64,000 nucleotides of DNA from Streptomyces showdoensis (GCF_039535475.1 NZ_BAAAXG010000026.1:1798001-1862000), one strand, 5' to 3'. Counted from the first letter of the stretch, positions 17,783 through 26,688 are shown. The notes: generated from the letters alone by a model not told the origin. Program-made: numbers and translations.

Positions 17783-18013
17783 ATGGCCGAGGCCATCGCG
17801 TCGCCCGCCGTCACGTCCACCCCGTCCATCGCCGTTCCGGTTTCCCTGCCGGTCCGCGCGGTGCTCCCGTGGGCGGCGTTCGCCGGGATCCTGATGCTCG
17901 TCGCGCTCTACTTCGTCGGTGCCGAGCAGGGCGCCACGGCCCTGTTCGCGGGCAGCGACGTCCACGAGTGGGTGCACGACGGGCGCCACCTGCTCGGCTT
18001 CCCCTGCCACTGA
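17783..18013 (+). CDS. cbtB: Cobalt transporter subunit CbtB
   Basis: A 76-residue protein with a single membrane helix (VLPWAAFAGILMLVALYFV) and a histidine-rich C-terminus (HEWVHDGRHLLGFPCH) thought to bind cobalt. It has the typical CbtB length and layout. A GGAGG ribosome-binding site lies just before ATG 17783. It precedes cbtA by 15 bp and lies under the B12 riboswitch. Confidence 0.92.
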   Translation: MAEAIASPAVTSTPSIAVPVSLPVRAVLPWAAFAGILMLVALYFVGAEQGATALFAGSDVHEWVHDGRHLLGFPCH

Positions 18014-18028
18014 GGGGCAACCGCGCAC

Positions 18029-18883
18029 ATGTCATCCACCGCTCCATCCCCCGTCCCCACCCCTGCCGCGCCCACGGGTTCGCTCGTGGGCCGGCTCCTC
18101 GTCCGCGGCATGCTCGCGGGCCTGATCGCCGGTCTCTTCGCCTTCGCCGTCGCCTACGTCGCGGGTGAACCGTCCGTCAACGCCTCGATCGCCGTCGAGG
18201 AGGCCGCCGCCAAGGCGGAGCACGCGGCAGCCCACAGCCATGGCGCGGGCCACGGGCAGGCCGCGGAGCCCGCCGAGGAGGAGGAGATCGTCAGCCGGGA
18301 CCTCCAGTCCACGGCCGGTCTCGCCACCGGCGTCCTCGTCTACGGCGTCGCCCTCGGCGGCATCGCGTCCCTGGCGTTCTGCTTCGTCCTGGGCCGGGTG
18401 GGCCGCTTCACCCCGAAGGCGACCGCGGCGATCGTCGCGGCGGCCGCCTTCACCACGGTCTACCTGGTGCCGTTCCTGAAGTACCCGGCGACCCCGCCGG
18501 CCGTCGGCAATCCGGACACCATCGGGAAACGCACGACGCTGTTCTTCCTGATGATCCTGCTGAGCGTGCTGCTCGGCGTCGCCGCGGTCGTCGCGGGCCG
18601 CAGGCTCGCCCCGCGCCTCGGCAACTGGAACGCGACCGTCGTGGCGGGCGCGGGCTTCGTCGCCGCGGTCACCGTCGCGTGCCTGTTCCTGCCCGGGAAC
18701 GAGGACGCGGTGCAGGCGTCCTTCCCTGCCGCCGTGCTGTGGGAGTTCCGGCTCGCCACCCTGGGCATCCAGGCCGGCCTGTGGGTGGTCTTCGGACTCG
18801 CCTTCGGCCTGCTCGCGGAGCGGCTCCTCGCCCCGCGTCCCGCCCCGGCGGCGCAGACGGTGCAGCCGGCCCCGGCCGCCTGA
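18029..18883 (+). CDS. cbtA: Cobalt transporter subunit CbtA
   Basis: A 284-residue membrane protein with about five to six helices. The first is MLAGLIAGLFAFAVAYVAGEP. It is followed by a His/Glu-rich loop (AEHAAAHSHGAGHGQ then AEEEEIVSRD) likely to gather metal. Later hydrophobic segments include GLATGVLVYGVALGGIASLAF and FFLMILLSVLLGVAAVV. VPFLKYPATPPAVGNPDTIG is the characteristic CbtA block. Predicted to form a cobalt importer with CbtB. Confidence 0.93.
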   Translation: MSSTAPSPVPTPAAPTGSLVGRLLVRGMLAGLIAGLFAFAVAYVAGEPSVNASIAVEEAAAKAEHAAAHSHGAGHGQAAEPAEEEEIVSRDLQSTAGLATGVLVYGVALGGIASLAFCFVLGRVGRFTPKATAAIVAAAAFTTVYLVPFLKYPATPPAVGNPDTIGKRTTLFFLMILLSVLLGVAAVVAGRRLAPRLGNWNATVVAGAGFVAAVTVACLFLPGNEDAVQASFPAAVLWEFRLATLGIQAGLWVVFGLAFGLLAERLLAPRPAPAAQTVQPAPAA

Positions 18884-18972
18884 GCCCGCGCGTCCCGTAC
18901 GCGGTCACCGGCCCCGTATCCCCGCCCCGGGGGTACGGGGCCGACGCGCGTCCGGCCCCGTGTCCGCCGCGG

Positions 18973-19932
18973 TCAGTCCAGCTCGCGGACCGGCGCCCCC
19001 GCCAGGAACGCCTCGACGTCCTCGACCGCCTCCCCGAAGTAGCGGGCGTAGTTCGCCTCCGTCACGTATCCGAGGTGCGGCAGCGCGAGCACGTTCGGCA
19101 GGGTCCGCAGCGGGTCGTCGGCGGGCAGCGGCTCCGTCTCGTACACGTCGAGCCCGGCCCCCGCGATCCAGCCCTCGCGCAGCGCCCGCAGCAGCGCCGC
19201 CCCGTCCACCAGACCCGCGCGCGAGGTGTTGACCAGGTACGCGCCCGGGCGCATCGCCCGCAGCTCCGGCTCCCCGAGCAGACCGCGGGTGCGGTCGGAG
19301 AGCACCATGTGCAGGGAGACCACGTCGGCGGCGCCCAGCAGGGCGGGCAGGCTTCCGGCCCGCCGCACGCCGTGCTCGGCGGCCCGCTCGTCGGTCAGGT
19401 GCGGGCTCCAGGCGACCACGTCCATGCCGAACGCGAGGCCGATCCGCGCCACCCGGCCGCCGATCTTGCCGAGGCCGACGAGCCCCAGGGTGCGCCCGGA
19501 CAGGTCCAGGCCGAGCGTCGACTGCCAGGGCCCGCCCTCGCGCATCGCCCGGCTCTCCGTGTGCACCTGCCGGGCCAGGCCCAGGATCAGGGCCCAGGTC
19601 AGTTCGGTGGGCGGCTCGGAGCCGCTGGCGGTGCCGCAGACGGTGACCCCGCGGGCGCGGGCGGCGGCCACGTCGATGGAGGCGTTCCGCATCCCCGAGG
19701 TGACGATCAGCCGCAGCCGGGGCAGCCGGTCGAGGAGGGAGGCGTCGATCGGGGTCCGCTCGCGCATCACCACGAGGATCTCGCAGTCCTCGACGGCGGC
19801 GACCAGCGCGTCCCGGTCGGCGAGGTGCTCGCGCAGGACGCGGACCTCCACCCGGTCGTCCAGCGGGCTCCAGTCGGCACAGGAGAGGGCGACGCCCTGG
19901 AAGTCGTCGAGTACGGCACAGCGCAGCTTCAT
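18973..19932 (-). CDS. D-2-hydroxyacid dehydrogenase family protein
   Basis: A 319-residue NAD(P)-dependent oxidoreductase. The Rossmann turn is LGLVGLGKIGGRVARIG (near residue 147). Catalytic residues are the Arg in VNTSRAGLVD, the Glu in DVYETEPLP and the His in LPHLGYVTEANY. ATG 19932 gives the usual KLRCAVLDDFQ start. The substrate is not deducible. It is single-gene and convergent with cbtA. Confidence 0.9.
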   Translation of the reverse strand: MKLRCAVLDDFQGVALSCADWSPLDDRVEVRVLREHLADRDALVAAVEDCEILVVMRERTPIDASLLDRLPRLRLIVTSGMRNASIDVAAARARGVTVCGTASGSEPPTELTWALILGLARQVHTESRAMREGGPWQSTLGLDLSGRTLGLVGLGKIGGRVARIGLAFGMDVVAWSPHLTDERAAEHGVRRAGSLPALLGAADVVSLHMVLSDRTRGLLGEPELRAMRPGAYLVNTSRAGLVDGAALLRALREGWIAGAGLDVYETEPLPADDPLRTLPNVLALPHLGYVTEANYARYFGEAVEDVEAFLAGAPVRELD

Positions 19933-20047
19933 GCCCGGATGATCGCAAACGGACCAGCCCGGAGCGACAGACGTCCGCATCCCGCACACAATCGGAATGA
20001 TCGGCCCTGGTTCCCCCGGCGGGGACCGGACGGACTCCGGAGGCTCC

Positions 20048-21766
20048 ATGACGACCGGTGGTGACGACGAACTCTCGGTGCTGCGCGCCCGGGTGGCCGC
20101 CCTGGAGGCGGAGGCGAAGGCCCGCCCGCCGGCCCGCGCCCACCACCGGGTGCGCTCCTTCTTCTCGGCCCTCCTCATCGTGATCGGCTGCGTCCTGGCC
20201 CCGCTGAGCCTGGTCGCCGCCTGGACGGCGGACCTGCTCGGCGACACCGACCGCTACGTCGCCACGGTCGCCCCGCTGGCCTCCGACGCGGACGTGCAGG
20301 CGGCCGTCGCCACCCGGGTCACCAACGAGGTCATGTCGCGCATCGACCTCAAGGACCTCCTCGAAGGAGTGGCCCCCGAGCAGCGCCCGGTCCTGGAGAA
20401 GGCCCTGGGCAAGCTGGGCGACTCCCTCGAAGGCGCCGTCGGCAGCTTCGTCCACGACAAGGCGCAGGACGTCGTGGCCTCCGACCAGTTCGAGAACATC
20501 TGGAAGGAGGCCAACCGGGCCGTCCACACCTCCCTCGACCGGGCCCTCACCGGCAGCGACGAGGGCGCGGTGAAGATCGACCAGAACACGGTGACGCTGG
20601 ACCTCGGTCCGGTCGTCGACCAGGTCAAGCAGCGGCTGGTCGACTCGGGCCTGACGGTGGCCGCCAAGATCCCCGAGGTCCACACCGACTTCACCCTCGT
20701 CCAGGCCGACGACATCGGGAAGGCGAAGACCGGCTTCGCGCTCCTGCAGAAGATGGGCTTCTGGCTGCCGGTGATCGCCGTGCTGTTCGTCGCGGGCGGC
20801 GTCCTGCTCGCCGCCCACCGGCGCCGCAGCCTGGTCGCCGCGGCCCTCGGCGTGGTCGCCGGGGCGCTGGTCCTCGGGATCGGCCTGACCGTCTTCCGCA
20901 CGGTCTACCTCAACAACCTGCCCGACGGGGTCTCCCCGGCCGCCGCGGGCTCCGTCTACGACATCCTCATCCGCTACCTGCGCACCTCGGTGCGGATGGT
21001 CGCGGTCCTCGGCGTGGTCGTCGCGCTGGCCGCCTGGCTCTCCGGCTCCGGGAAGTACGCCCTCCTCGTGCGGGGCGTGTGGCACTCGGGCGTCTCGGGG
21101 GCCCGGACGAGCGCCGACCACGCGGGCTTCCGCACCGGCCCGGTGGGCCCCTTCCTCGGCCGCTACCGCACGTGGATCACCTGGGTGCTGGTGGCGGCCG
21201 CGGTGCTCGCGTACGTCCTCTGGTCGTACCCCACCGGCTGGGTGGTGGTCGGCCTGGCGCTCGCCCTCCTCTTCGCCTTCGCGGTGGTGGAGTTCCTGGC
21301 GGAGGAGCCGGGCGGGAAGCCGGCCGGCACGGCCCCGCCGACGCCGCCCGCACCACCGCCCCCGCCGGCTCCCCCGGCCGACGGAGCCGGTGCCGGCCCG
21401 GACGGCGAGGGGGGGCCCGGTCACTTCCAGTTGATCCGGGAGCGGACGGCCCGCGCGGCCTTCCAGCCGAAGCTCACCGCGTACGCGGAGACGGCGGAAG
21501 GCGCGGGCCGCAGCCGCAGCAGCAGCTCGCCGCCGCTGGGCCCGACGCGCACGGTGTGCAGGCGCTTGGCCGCGCCGGGCAGGGCGAGCGCGTGCTCGTC
21601 GGCCCGCTTGCTGACCTTGCCGCCCAGGGCGTTGCCCAGCGCGCCGCGGGCGGTCAGGCCGTGGGCGGTGCAGCGCAGGGAGAGCTGCCAGTCGCCCTTG
21701 GGGAGCGGACCGCCGTCGTCGGCGCGGGCCAGGTCGACGGAGGCCCGGAAGCAGGCCCGCCCGTAG
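20048..21766 (+). CDS. Large membrane protein of unknown function, reading frame probably too long
   Basis: A GGAGG site precedes ATG 20048. The N-terminus has a coiled-coil-like DDELSVLRARVAALEAEAKAR, then a helix (FFSALLIVIGCVLAPLSLVAAWTA), a long extracytoplasmic region of about 190 residues (DTDRYVATVAPLASDADVQ onward) and four more helices. A proline-rich cytoplasmic tail begins near residue 425. The sequence after about residue 458 is translated antisense to the next gene and looks meaningless. Removing one G from the G7 run 21409-21415 gives a stop at 21432-21434 and a sensible end (EGGPVTSS). The family is common in streptomycetes but uncharacterised. Confidence 0.7.
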   Translation: MTTGGDDELSVLRARVAALEAEAKARPPARAHHRVRSFFSALLIVIGCVLAPLSLVAAWTADLLGDTDRYVATVAPLASDADVQAAVATRVTNEVMSRIDLKDLLEGVAPEQRPVLEKALGKLGDSLEGAVGSFVHDKAQDVVASDQFENIWKEANRAVHTSLDRALTGSDEGAVKIDQNTVTLDLGPVVDQVKQRLVDSGLTVAAKIPEVHTDFTLVQADDIGKAKTGFALLQKMGFWLPVIAVLFVAGGVLLAAHRRRSLVAAALGVVAGALVLGIGLTVFRTVYLNNLPDGVSPAAAGSVYDILIRYLRTSVRMVAVLGVVVALAAWLSGSGKYALLVRGVWHSGVSGARTSADHAGFRTGPVGPFLGRYRTWITWVLVAAAVLAYVLWSYPTGWVVVGLALALLFAFAVVEFLAEEPGGKPAGTAPPTPPAPPPPPAPPADGAGAGPDGEGGPGHFQLIRERTARAAFQPKLTAYAETAEGAGRSRSSSSPPLGPTRTVCRRLAAPGRASACSSARLLTLPPRALPSAPRAVRPWAVQRRESCQSPLGSGPPSSARARSTEARKQARP

Positions 21767-23076
21767 TCGTACGTCTCCTTGCCGCGGCTCACGGTGAGGT
21801 GCGGCGAGGGGGTCTGCTCGGCGGTGACGGCGAGCTCCCGGCCGGTGGCGGTGTGCCGCAGGACCACCTCGGTGACCAGGTCGTCGGTGTCGACCTGGTC
21901 GAGGTAGGCGTATCCGGAGAGGTCGAGCACGGTGCCGCGCCAGGCGAGCCGGTCGACCCGGCGGCGCGGGCTGGCGCCGAGCGTCTGGCCGGTGATCTCG
22001 CACAGCTCCTCGTACGCGGGGGAGTCGGCCGGCGGGTACGGCGGGGCGGCGTACATCCGCCCGTCCCGGACGAGCGCCTTGCCGGGCCGTCCGGCGAGCT
22101 GCCAGCGGACGACCTCGGCGAGCTCGTCGACGAGCCCCTCCCGCAGGCAGTGCGCGACCAGCTTCTCCTGGACGGGCATCCGGGCGAGGACGCCCGGCCC
22201 GATCCACTCCCGGGCGAAGGGCCGGGCGAGCTCGACGAGCAGCTTGCGGGTGTCGGCGTCGGCGTCGAGGAAGCCCTGGTCGAAGCGCCGGATCATCTCG
22301 ACGTTGACGTGCCGCCCGACCAGGTGGTCGCGCAGCGGCCCGGGCCCGGTGAGCCCCTTCACCAGCTCGACCATCTCGGCGGCCTGCCGGAGGGCGGTCT
22401 CGAACTCGATCCCGTGGGCGGTGATGTTGCCGTCGTCGCCCCGCTTGACCACGTAGTAGCAGTCGTAGTCGCCGACGATCGAGATGACCTTGCTGTGCAG
22501 ATAGGCGCGGGCGACGAAGTGCTGGTCCTCGCTGATCCGCATGTGCTCGGGGAAGCGCAGCCCGTGCCGCTCGATGACCTCGCGCCGGAACAGCTTGAAC
22601 GGCATGAGGGTGTAGTAGACGTCGCCCTGGGACAGGTCGGCCCGGTCGACGTTCTTCGCGAACACCTGCTTGGGCACCCGCCGTCCGACCCCGACCAGCT
22701 TGGCGAGGACGGTGTCGGAGCCGTTCCGCTCGGCCATGGCGACGAGCCGCTCCAGCGCCTCGGGGCCGAGGCAGTCGTCGCCGTCCACGAAGAACACGTA
22801 CCGGCCGGTGGCGTGGTCGAGCCCGACGTTCCGCGGCCGGCTGGGGCCGCCGGAGGCCTGCTGGTGCACGACCTTCACCCGCCCCGGGTGCCGGGCTGCC
22901 CACTCGTCGAGCACCTCGCCGCTGCCGTCGGTGCTGCCGTCGTCCACGGCGACGACCTCGAGGGCGTCCAGGCCCACGGTCTGCTGCTCGATCGAACGGA
23001 GCGTCAGCCGCAGGTAGGGCATGGCGTTGTAGACAGGCAGGACAACGGAGACCGTCGGCTGAGTCGGGACCTTCAT
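21421..23076 (-). CDS. Family 2 glycosyltransferase
   Basis: A 551-residue enzyme. The GT-A domain covers about residues 8-230, with VSVVLPVYNAMPYLRLTL, VVAVDDGSTDGS and the DxD-type FFVDGDDCLGPEAL. A C-terminal region of about 300 residues ends GWKAARAVRSRINW. Long two-part family 2 enzymes of this kind in Gram-positive bacteria act in wall teichoic or other envelope polymer synthesis. The exact sugar is not deducible. It is a single gene, convergent and overlapping at its 3' end with the long frame from 20048. Confidence 0.88.
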   Translation of the reverse strand: MKVPTQPTVSVVLPVYNAMPYLRLTLRSIEQQTVGLDALEVVAVDDGSTDGSGEVLDEWAARHPGRVKVVHQQASGGPSRPRNVGLDHATGRYVFFVDGDDCLGPEALERLVAMAERNGSDTVLAKLVGVGRRVPKQVFAKNVDRADLSQGDVYYTLMPFKLFRREVIERHGLRFPEHMRISEDQHFVARAYLHSKVISIVGDYDCYYVVKRGDDGNITAHGIEFETALRQAAEMVELVKGLTGPGPLRDHLVGRHVNVEMIRRFDQGFLDADADTRKLLVELARPFAREWIGPGVLARMPVQEKLVAHCLREGLVDELAEVVRWQLAGRPGKALVRDGRMYAAPPYPPADSPAYEELCEITGQTLGASPRRRVDRLAWRGTVLDLSGYAYLDQVDTDDLVTEVVLRHTATGRELAVTAEQTPSPHLTVSRGKETYDYGRACFRASVDLARADDGGPLPKGDWQLSLRCTAHGLTARGALGNALGGKVSKRADEHALALPGAAKRLHTVRVGPSGGELLLRLRPAPSAVSAYAVSFGWKAARAVRSRINWK

Positions 23077-23366
23077 CGTTCGCCCCCAGTGTGCGGATCC
23101 TGTGAACCGTCTGGCTGTTAAACGAGCGAGGTCCGCCTTGTGTCACTCCTACGGCGGACGCCGGACCTCTTCCCCCTGGGGGATGACGGGAGGAAAACCG
23201 GCGGGGTTCCCTCCGCTTCCTCCGCGTTCGGCGGGTAAGAGCCGAAATGATCAAGAAGCGACGATCGGGAACAGCGGAGCGGGTGCTCCGGCGGGGTGCG
23301 GGGAGCGACGCCCGGCGCCCGGCGGGTGCGCTGTGGAGCGGCGGCCGGGGGCTGGCATACTGCACG

Positions 23367-23494
23367 GGTAGCCCTTCGCGCATCCCCCGTCGCGAAGGGC
23401 TACACCCCTGTGCGGGCCGGCTCCGGACCGGAGCGGGGCGCGGAAGACGAGCACGGCCAGGGCACTCCCCTGTGGTGCCCTGGCCGTGTTTTTT
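23367..23494 (+). ncRNA. 6C-like small RNA with intrinsic terminator
   Basis: A free-standing transcription unit in a 495-bp gap. CATACT at 23356-23361 is a candidate -10 box. A 13-bp perfect hairpin (arms 23368-23380 and 23391-23403) has the loop CATCCCCCGT. A small GCTCCGG/CCGGAGC hairpin follows. It ends in a second 13-bp perfect hairpin (23452-23464 and 23476-23488) with a C-rich loop and six T residues. Two C-rich stem-loops, the second acting as terminator, are the defining design of the actinobacterial 6C RNA family. The start site is inferred. The rest of 23077-23571 shows no gene. Confidence 0.7.
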
Positions 23495-23571
23495 GCAGTT
23501 AACAGTGACGTAGAGTGTTTACGCAAGCCCGGCACTTGCGCCGGTGCGGGATGTGAACGTAGGTAACCGGG

Positions 23572-24027
23572 ATGGACATCGGCGACGAACACGTGCCTGA
23601 GCTGCAGTCGTTGCGGCAGAAGGTCGAGTACATGCTGGAGAAGACCTTCCCCGGCCAGAAGGTGTCCGGACGGACCTTCGCCGAGCTGGTCAAGGAGCGC
23701 GGCGGCTCCCTCTCCCACAGCTACTTCTCCAACATCCTGGCCGGCAAGGTCACCCAGCCCTCCGAGGAGATCCTCAAGGCGCTCGGACTGGGCTTCGGCG
23801 TGGACTGGCGCTTCTTCAAGGAGGAGTCGGAGGTCGTCGGCGACGTGGTCGCCGGACTCCGCTTCCTCGCCAAGCGGCGCACCGGCGAGATCAGCGGCGT
23901 CGCGGGCCGGGGCGTCGCGGACGACGGACTGCCGCCGGAGCTGCTGGAGTTCGCGCTCTCCCTGCTCGCCGACGCCCAGGCCGAGCAGCGCCCGGGCGGC
24001 ACCGGGGACGCGCATCCCGGGAGTTGA
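23572..24027 (+). CDS. XRE-type HTH regulator of an ImmA/IrrE cassette
   Basis: A 151-residue protein with a lambda-repressor-like HTH over about residues 30-85 (VSGRTFAELVKERGGSLSHS, then YFSNILAGKVTQPSEEILKALGLGFGV). A C-terminal segment is rich in Glu/Leu and probably oligomerises. It is followed by an ImmA/IrrE peptidase gene. In known pairs of this sort (ImmR-ImmA, DdrO-IrrE) the peptidase cuts the repressor. Whether that happens here is inference. Confidence 0.82.
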   Translation: MDIGDEHVPELQSLRQKVEYMLEKTFPGQKVSGRTFAELVKERGGSLSHSYFSNILAGKVTQPSEEILKALGLGFGVDWRFFKEESEVVGDVVAGLRFLAKRRTGEISGVAGRGVADDGLPPELLEFALSLLADAQAEQRPGGTGDAHPGS

Positions 24028-24113
24028 CGCACGCGCCTCCGTGTCGGCGACCCGCGTTGGCTAAAATCGCCGACCGCATGTCACACACGCGTGACGACGA
24101 CCAAGAGGCCTCA

Positions 24114-24656
24114 ATGTCCCTGCGTGAACTGCGCAAAGAGTGCGAAGCCGGGTTGGCTGACCTTCCCATACCCGCCCCCTTCACCATCGAGGGCCTGGTG
24201 GCGAACATGGAGGCGGCCCGCGGCCGGACCATCGTCCTCCAGGAGCTGCCCGAACGGCTGGCGCGCGTCAACGCCGCCTGCGGCCTGCGCCTGAAGTCCG
24301 GCACCACCAGCTACGTGCTCTACCGGCGCCGCCCCACCGCCTACCAGACCCAGCACGTGATCCTGCACGAGCTGTGCCACGAGTGGTTCGACCACGGCAC
24401 CAGCCTCGACGCGGAGCGGCTGCGGCAGCTGCTGCCGGTGTTCGACACCTCGCTGATCAAGCGGGTGCTCTCCTCCGACACGGTCCAGGCCCGCGCCCAG
24501 TACGACACGCACGACGAGCGGGTCGCCGAGTTCGGCGCCTCCCTGATCCCGCGCATGGCCCGGGACGTCACCAGCGACGACATGGTGGGCCGGCTCGCCA
24601 ACTCGCTCTCCCGGCCGGTGGCCAACCGCCGCCGGGGCTTCTTCCGCCGCCCCTAG
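24114..24656 (+). CDS. ImmA/IrrE-family metallopeptidase
   Basis: A 180-residue protein with the zinc-protease signature HELCHEWFDH (HExxH, near residue 84) in the YQTQHVILHELCHEWFDHGTS block, typical of the ImmA/IrrE fold. The N-terminus MSLRELRKECEAGLADLPIP and SYVLYRRRPTAYQTQ match the streptomycete subgroup. The tail ends RRRGFFRRP. ATG 24114 follows the XRE gene by 87 bp. A role in cleaving the neighbouring repressor or a membrane-linked signal is inferred from family precedent. Confidence 0.87.
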   Translation: MSLRELRKECEAGLADLPIPAPFTIEGLVANMEAARGRTIVLQELPERLARVNAACGLRLKSGTTSYVLYRRRPTAYQTQHVILHELCHEWFDHGTSLDAERLRQLLPVFDTSLIKRVLSSDTVQARAQYDTHDERVAEFGASLIPRMARDVTSDDMVGRLANSLSRPVANRRRGFFRRP

Positions 24657-24777
24657 CCCGCGTCTTTCCGATCAGGCCGGCCCCACTCCACCTCGATCCG
24701 CACCGCCCGCACCGCCCGCACCGCCCGCACCGCCGCACCTCCGCCCCCCGACCCCGTAGAACACCCGAGGAACCCAC

Positions 24778-26028
24778 GTGACCGCGCTCGACCTCGCCGG
24801 CTACCTCATCGCCGGTCTGATGACCGCCGTCGCCCTGTGGCGGATGCCGGCCGCACTCTGGGGCGACGAGGAGGACAAGCGCCGTCGCGCCCTGTGGGGC
24901 TGCTACGCGGGCTTCGCCGCCGCCCTGTGGACCAAGACCCAGGTGGTCCGCACCGGCCTCAACAACAGCCCGGTCGTGGACCTCGCGGTGCTGATCAAGC
25001 ACTACACCTCGACCATCGCCATCCTGGCGATCCTCAGCTACATCGTCGCCATATACGGCCACTTCCCCGAGGGCGGCCCCGTCCCCCGCCACGTCCGCTT
25101 CGCCCGCCTCGTCCAGCAGGTGGCGGCCAAGGCCTCGGTGGTCACCCTCGTCCTCCTCACCGTGCTCTTCTTCACGGTGGTGGACCGCTCCGTCCCCGCG
25201 GACCGCTTCGTGGCCGAGCACGCCGGCCAGTGGGGCGCCACGCTCTACATGAGCGTCTTCTACCTGTACTTGGGCGCCGCCTCCGCCGTCTGTGCCTACC
25301 AGTGGGCCCTGGCCACCGCCGACGCCAAGCTGCTCCACCTCCGGGTCGGCCTCGGGATGATGACCTTCGCGATGTTCATCGGGGTCTTCTACACCCTCAG
25401 CCGCACGCTGTTCCTCTGGATCAGCGTGATCGACCAGCCCAGCGAGGGCTTCGCGCTCGCCTTCGACGAGGCCACCGAGGCCGCCCAGGTCGTCCTCTTC
25501 GCCTTCTTCGCGCTCGGCGCCTCCCTCCCGGCCTTCAGCAAGGGCTGGCGGCGGGCCAGGCTGTGGCGGGCCCAGGTCAACCTGCACCCCCTGTGGCGCG
25601 AGCTCATGACGGCCTTCCCCGACCAGCCCTTCGCCCCGCCCGCCTCGCTGGCCCGCGAGCTGACCCGCTTCGACACCCCCGCCGACCTGCGCGTCGACCG
25701 CTGGGCCGCCGACATCGCGGACGCCGTCGAGAAGCTGCGCCACTACGTGCCGGACAGCCTGCTGACCGCCGCCAAGGAGGCCGCCGCCGGCGAGGCCGCG
25801 GACCCCGGCAAGGCCGACGCGCTCGCCGACGCCTACTGGATCAAGGCGGCCCTGGCCGCGAAGGCCGACGGCGCGGCCGCCGGGAAGGCCGCCGCCTTCG
25901 AGACGAAGCCCGCGACCGACCAGGACGGCGAGGTCGCCTGGCTGGTCCGGGTCGCCGCCGCGTACAAGGGCATACCGGAACAGCGCACCCGCCTGGTCCT
26001 CGGCGCGGCCCTGGAGCCGGCCGCGTGA
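24778..26028 (+). CDS. MAB_1171c-family putative transporter or sensor membrane protein
   Basis: A 416-residue protein. The N-terminal half has about seven hydrophobic helices (for example LAGYLIAGLMTAVALWRM, SIAILAILSYIVAIYG with one substitution, ASVVTLVLLTVLFFTVV, MMTFAMFIGVFYTLSRTLF and LFAFFALGASLPAF). The C-terminal half from about residue 260 is soluble and Ala/Lys-rich. WRELMTAFPDQPFAPP begins the conserved cytoplasmic part. The family is almost always found beside an XRE regulator and an ImmA/IrrE peptidase in actinomycetes; its substrate is unknown. GTG 24778 is the start. It overlaps the next gene by 4 nt. Confidence 0.82.
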   Translation: MTALDLAGYLIAGLMTAVALWRMPAALWGDEEDKRRRALWGCYAGFAAALWTKTQVVRTGLNNSPVVDLAVLIKHYTSTIAILAILSYIVAIYGHFPEGGPVPRHVRFARLVQQVAAKASVVTLVLLTVLFFTVVDRSVPADRFVAEHAGQWGATLYMSVFYLYLGAASAVCAYQWALATADAKLLHLRVGLGMMTFAMFIGVFYTLSRTLFLWISVIDQPSEGFALAFDEATEAAQVVLFAFFALGASLPAFSKGWRRARLWRAQVNLHPLWRELMTAFPDQPFAPPASLARELTRFDTPADLRVDRWAADIADAVEKLRHYVPDSLLTAAKEAAAGEAADPGKADALADAYWIKAALAAKADGAAAGKAAAFETKPATDQDGEVAWLVRVAAAYKGIPEQRTRLVLGAALEPAA

Positions 26029-26621
26029 ACCCGACGAACACCGCCACCGCCACCGTCACGACCGTCGCCCGCGTGGTCACCGACGTCCTCCAGCCCCGCA
26101 ACGCCCTCCTCGCGGGCATGCTCGGCCTCGGGCTGGCCGCGGCCGGCCACTGGACCGGTCTGCTGTGGGGCCTGCTGGGCGCCCTGTGCGCCGGACTGAT
26201 CCCGGCCGGCTACATCGAGTGGGAGCGCAAGCGGGGCACCTGGGGCGACCGGCACGTGGTCGACCGCACCCAGCGGGCACCGATCTTCCTCGTCATCCTC
26301 GGCTCCCTCGGCACCGGTTCGCTGGTCATGCTCCTCGGCGGGGCTCCGACGCCCATCCTGGTCGCCATGCTCGCGCTCTGGGTGATGACGATCGGGCTGC
26401 TCGCGGTGAACACCGTCTGGAAGATCTCGGTCGACTCCGCCGTGGCCTCCGCGGTGGTCGCCCTGCTGGCCGCGGTGCACTCCCCGTGGTGGCTGCTCGC
26501 CTACGTCCTCACGATCGCCGTGTGCTGGTCCCGCGTCGCCCTGACCTACCACACGGTCGCCCAGACCATCGCCGGAGCCGCCCTCGGCGCGAGCACCGCG
26601 GTCGCCTTCGCGTTCGTCTGA
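26025..26621 (+). CDS. PAP2-like membrane protein
   Basis: A 198-residue protein with five to six membrane helices. The last motif CWSRVALTYHTVAQTIAGAALG resembles the third PAP2 motif (SRx5H), with Gln where many lipid phosphatases have Asp, as in dolichyl-diphosphatase-like members. The middle PSGH motif is not intact (VDSAVASAVV), so activity is uncertain. GTG 26025 overlaps the previous stop (GTGA), making it the last gene of the XRE-ImmA-MAB_1171c cassette. Confidence 0.7.
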   Translation: MNPTNTATATVTTVARVVTDVLQPRNALLAGMLGLGLAAAGHWTGLLWGLLGALCAGLIPAGYIEWERKRGTWGDRHVVDRTQRAPIFLVILGSLGTGSLVMLLGGAPTPILVAMLALWVMTIGLLAVNTVWKISVDSAVASAVVALLAAVHSPWWLLAYVLTIAVCWSRVALTYHTVAQTIAGAALGASTAVAFAFV

Positions 26622-26627
26622 GCCGTC

Positions 26628-26688
26628 GCCCCCTCCGCCCCCTCCGCCCCCTCCGCCCCCTCCGCCCCCTCCGCCCCCTCCGCCCCTC
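26628..26688. repeat. 9-bp minisatellite CCCCCTCCG
   Basis: About six and a half head-to-tail copies of CCCCCTCCG directly after the PAP2-like gene. No frame across it looks like a gene. The rest of the gap to 26795 shows no supported feature. Confidence 0.9.

Noticed and set aside
22001..23076. Long plus-strand open frame opposite the glycosyltransferase
   Set aside because: The GT2 motifs and codon bias are on the minus strand, so the plus frame is a shadow.
26628..26688. The C-rich repeat considered as a CRISPR array
   Set aside because: The units are contiguous 9-mers without spacers, so it is a minisatellite.
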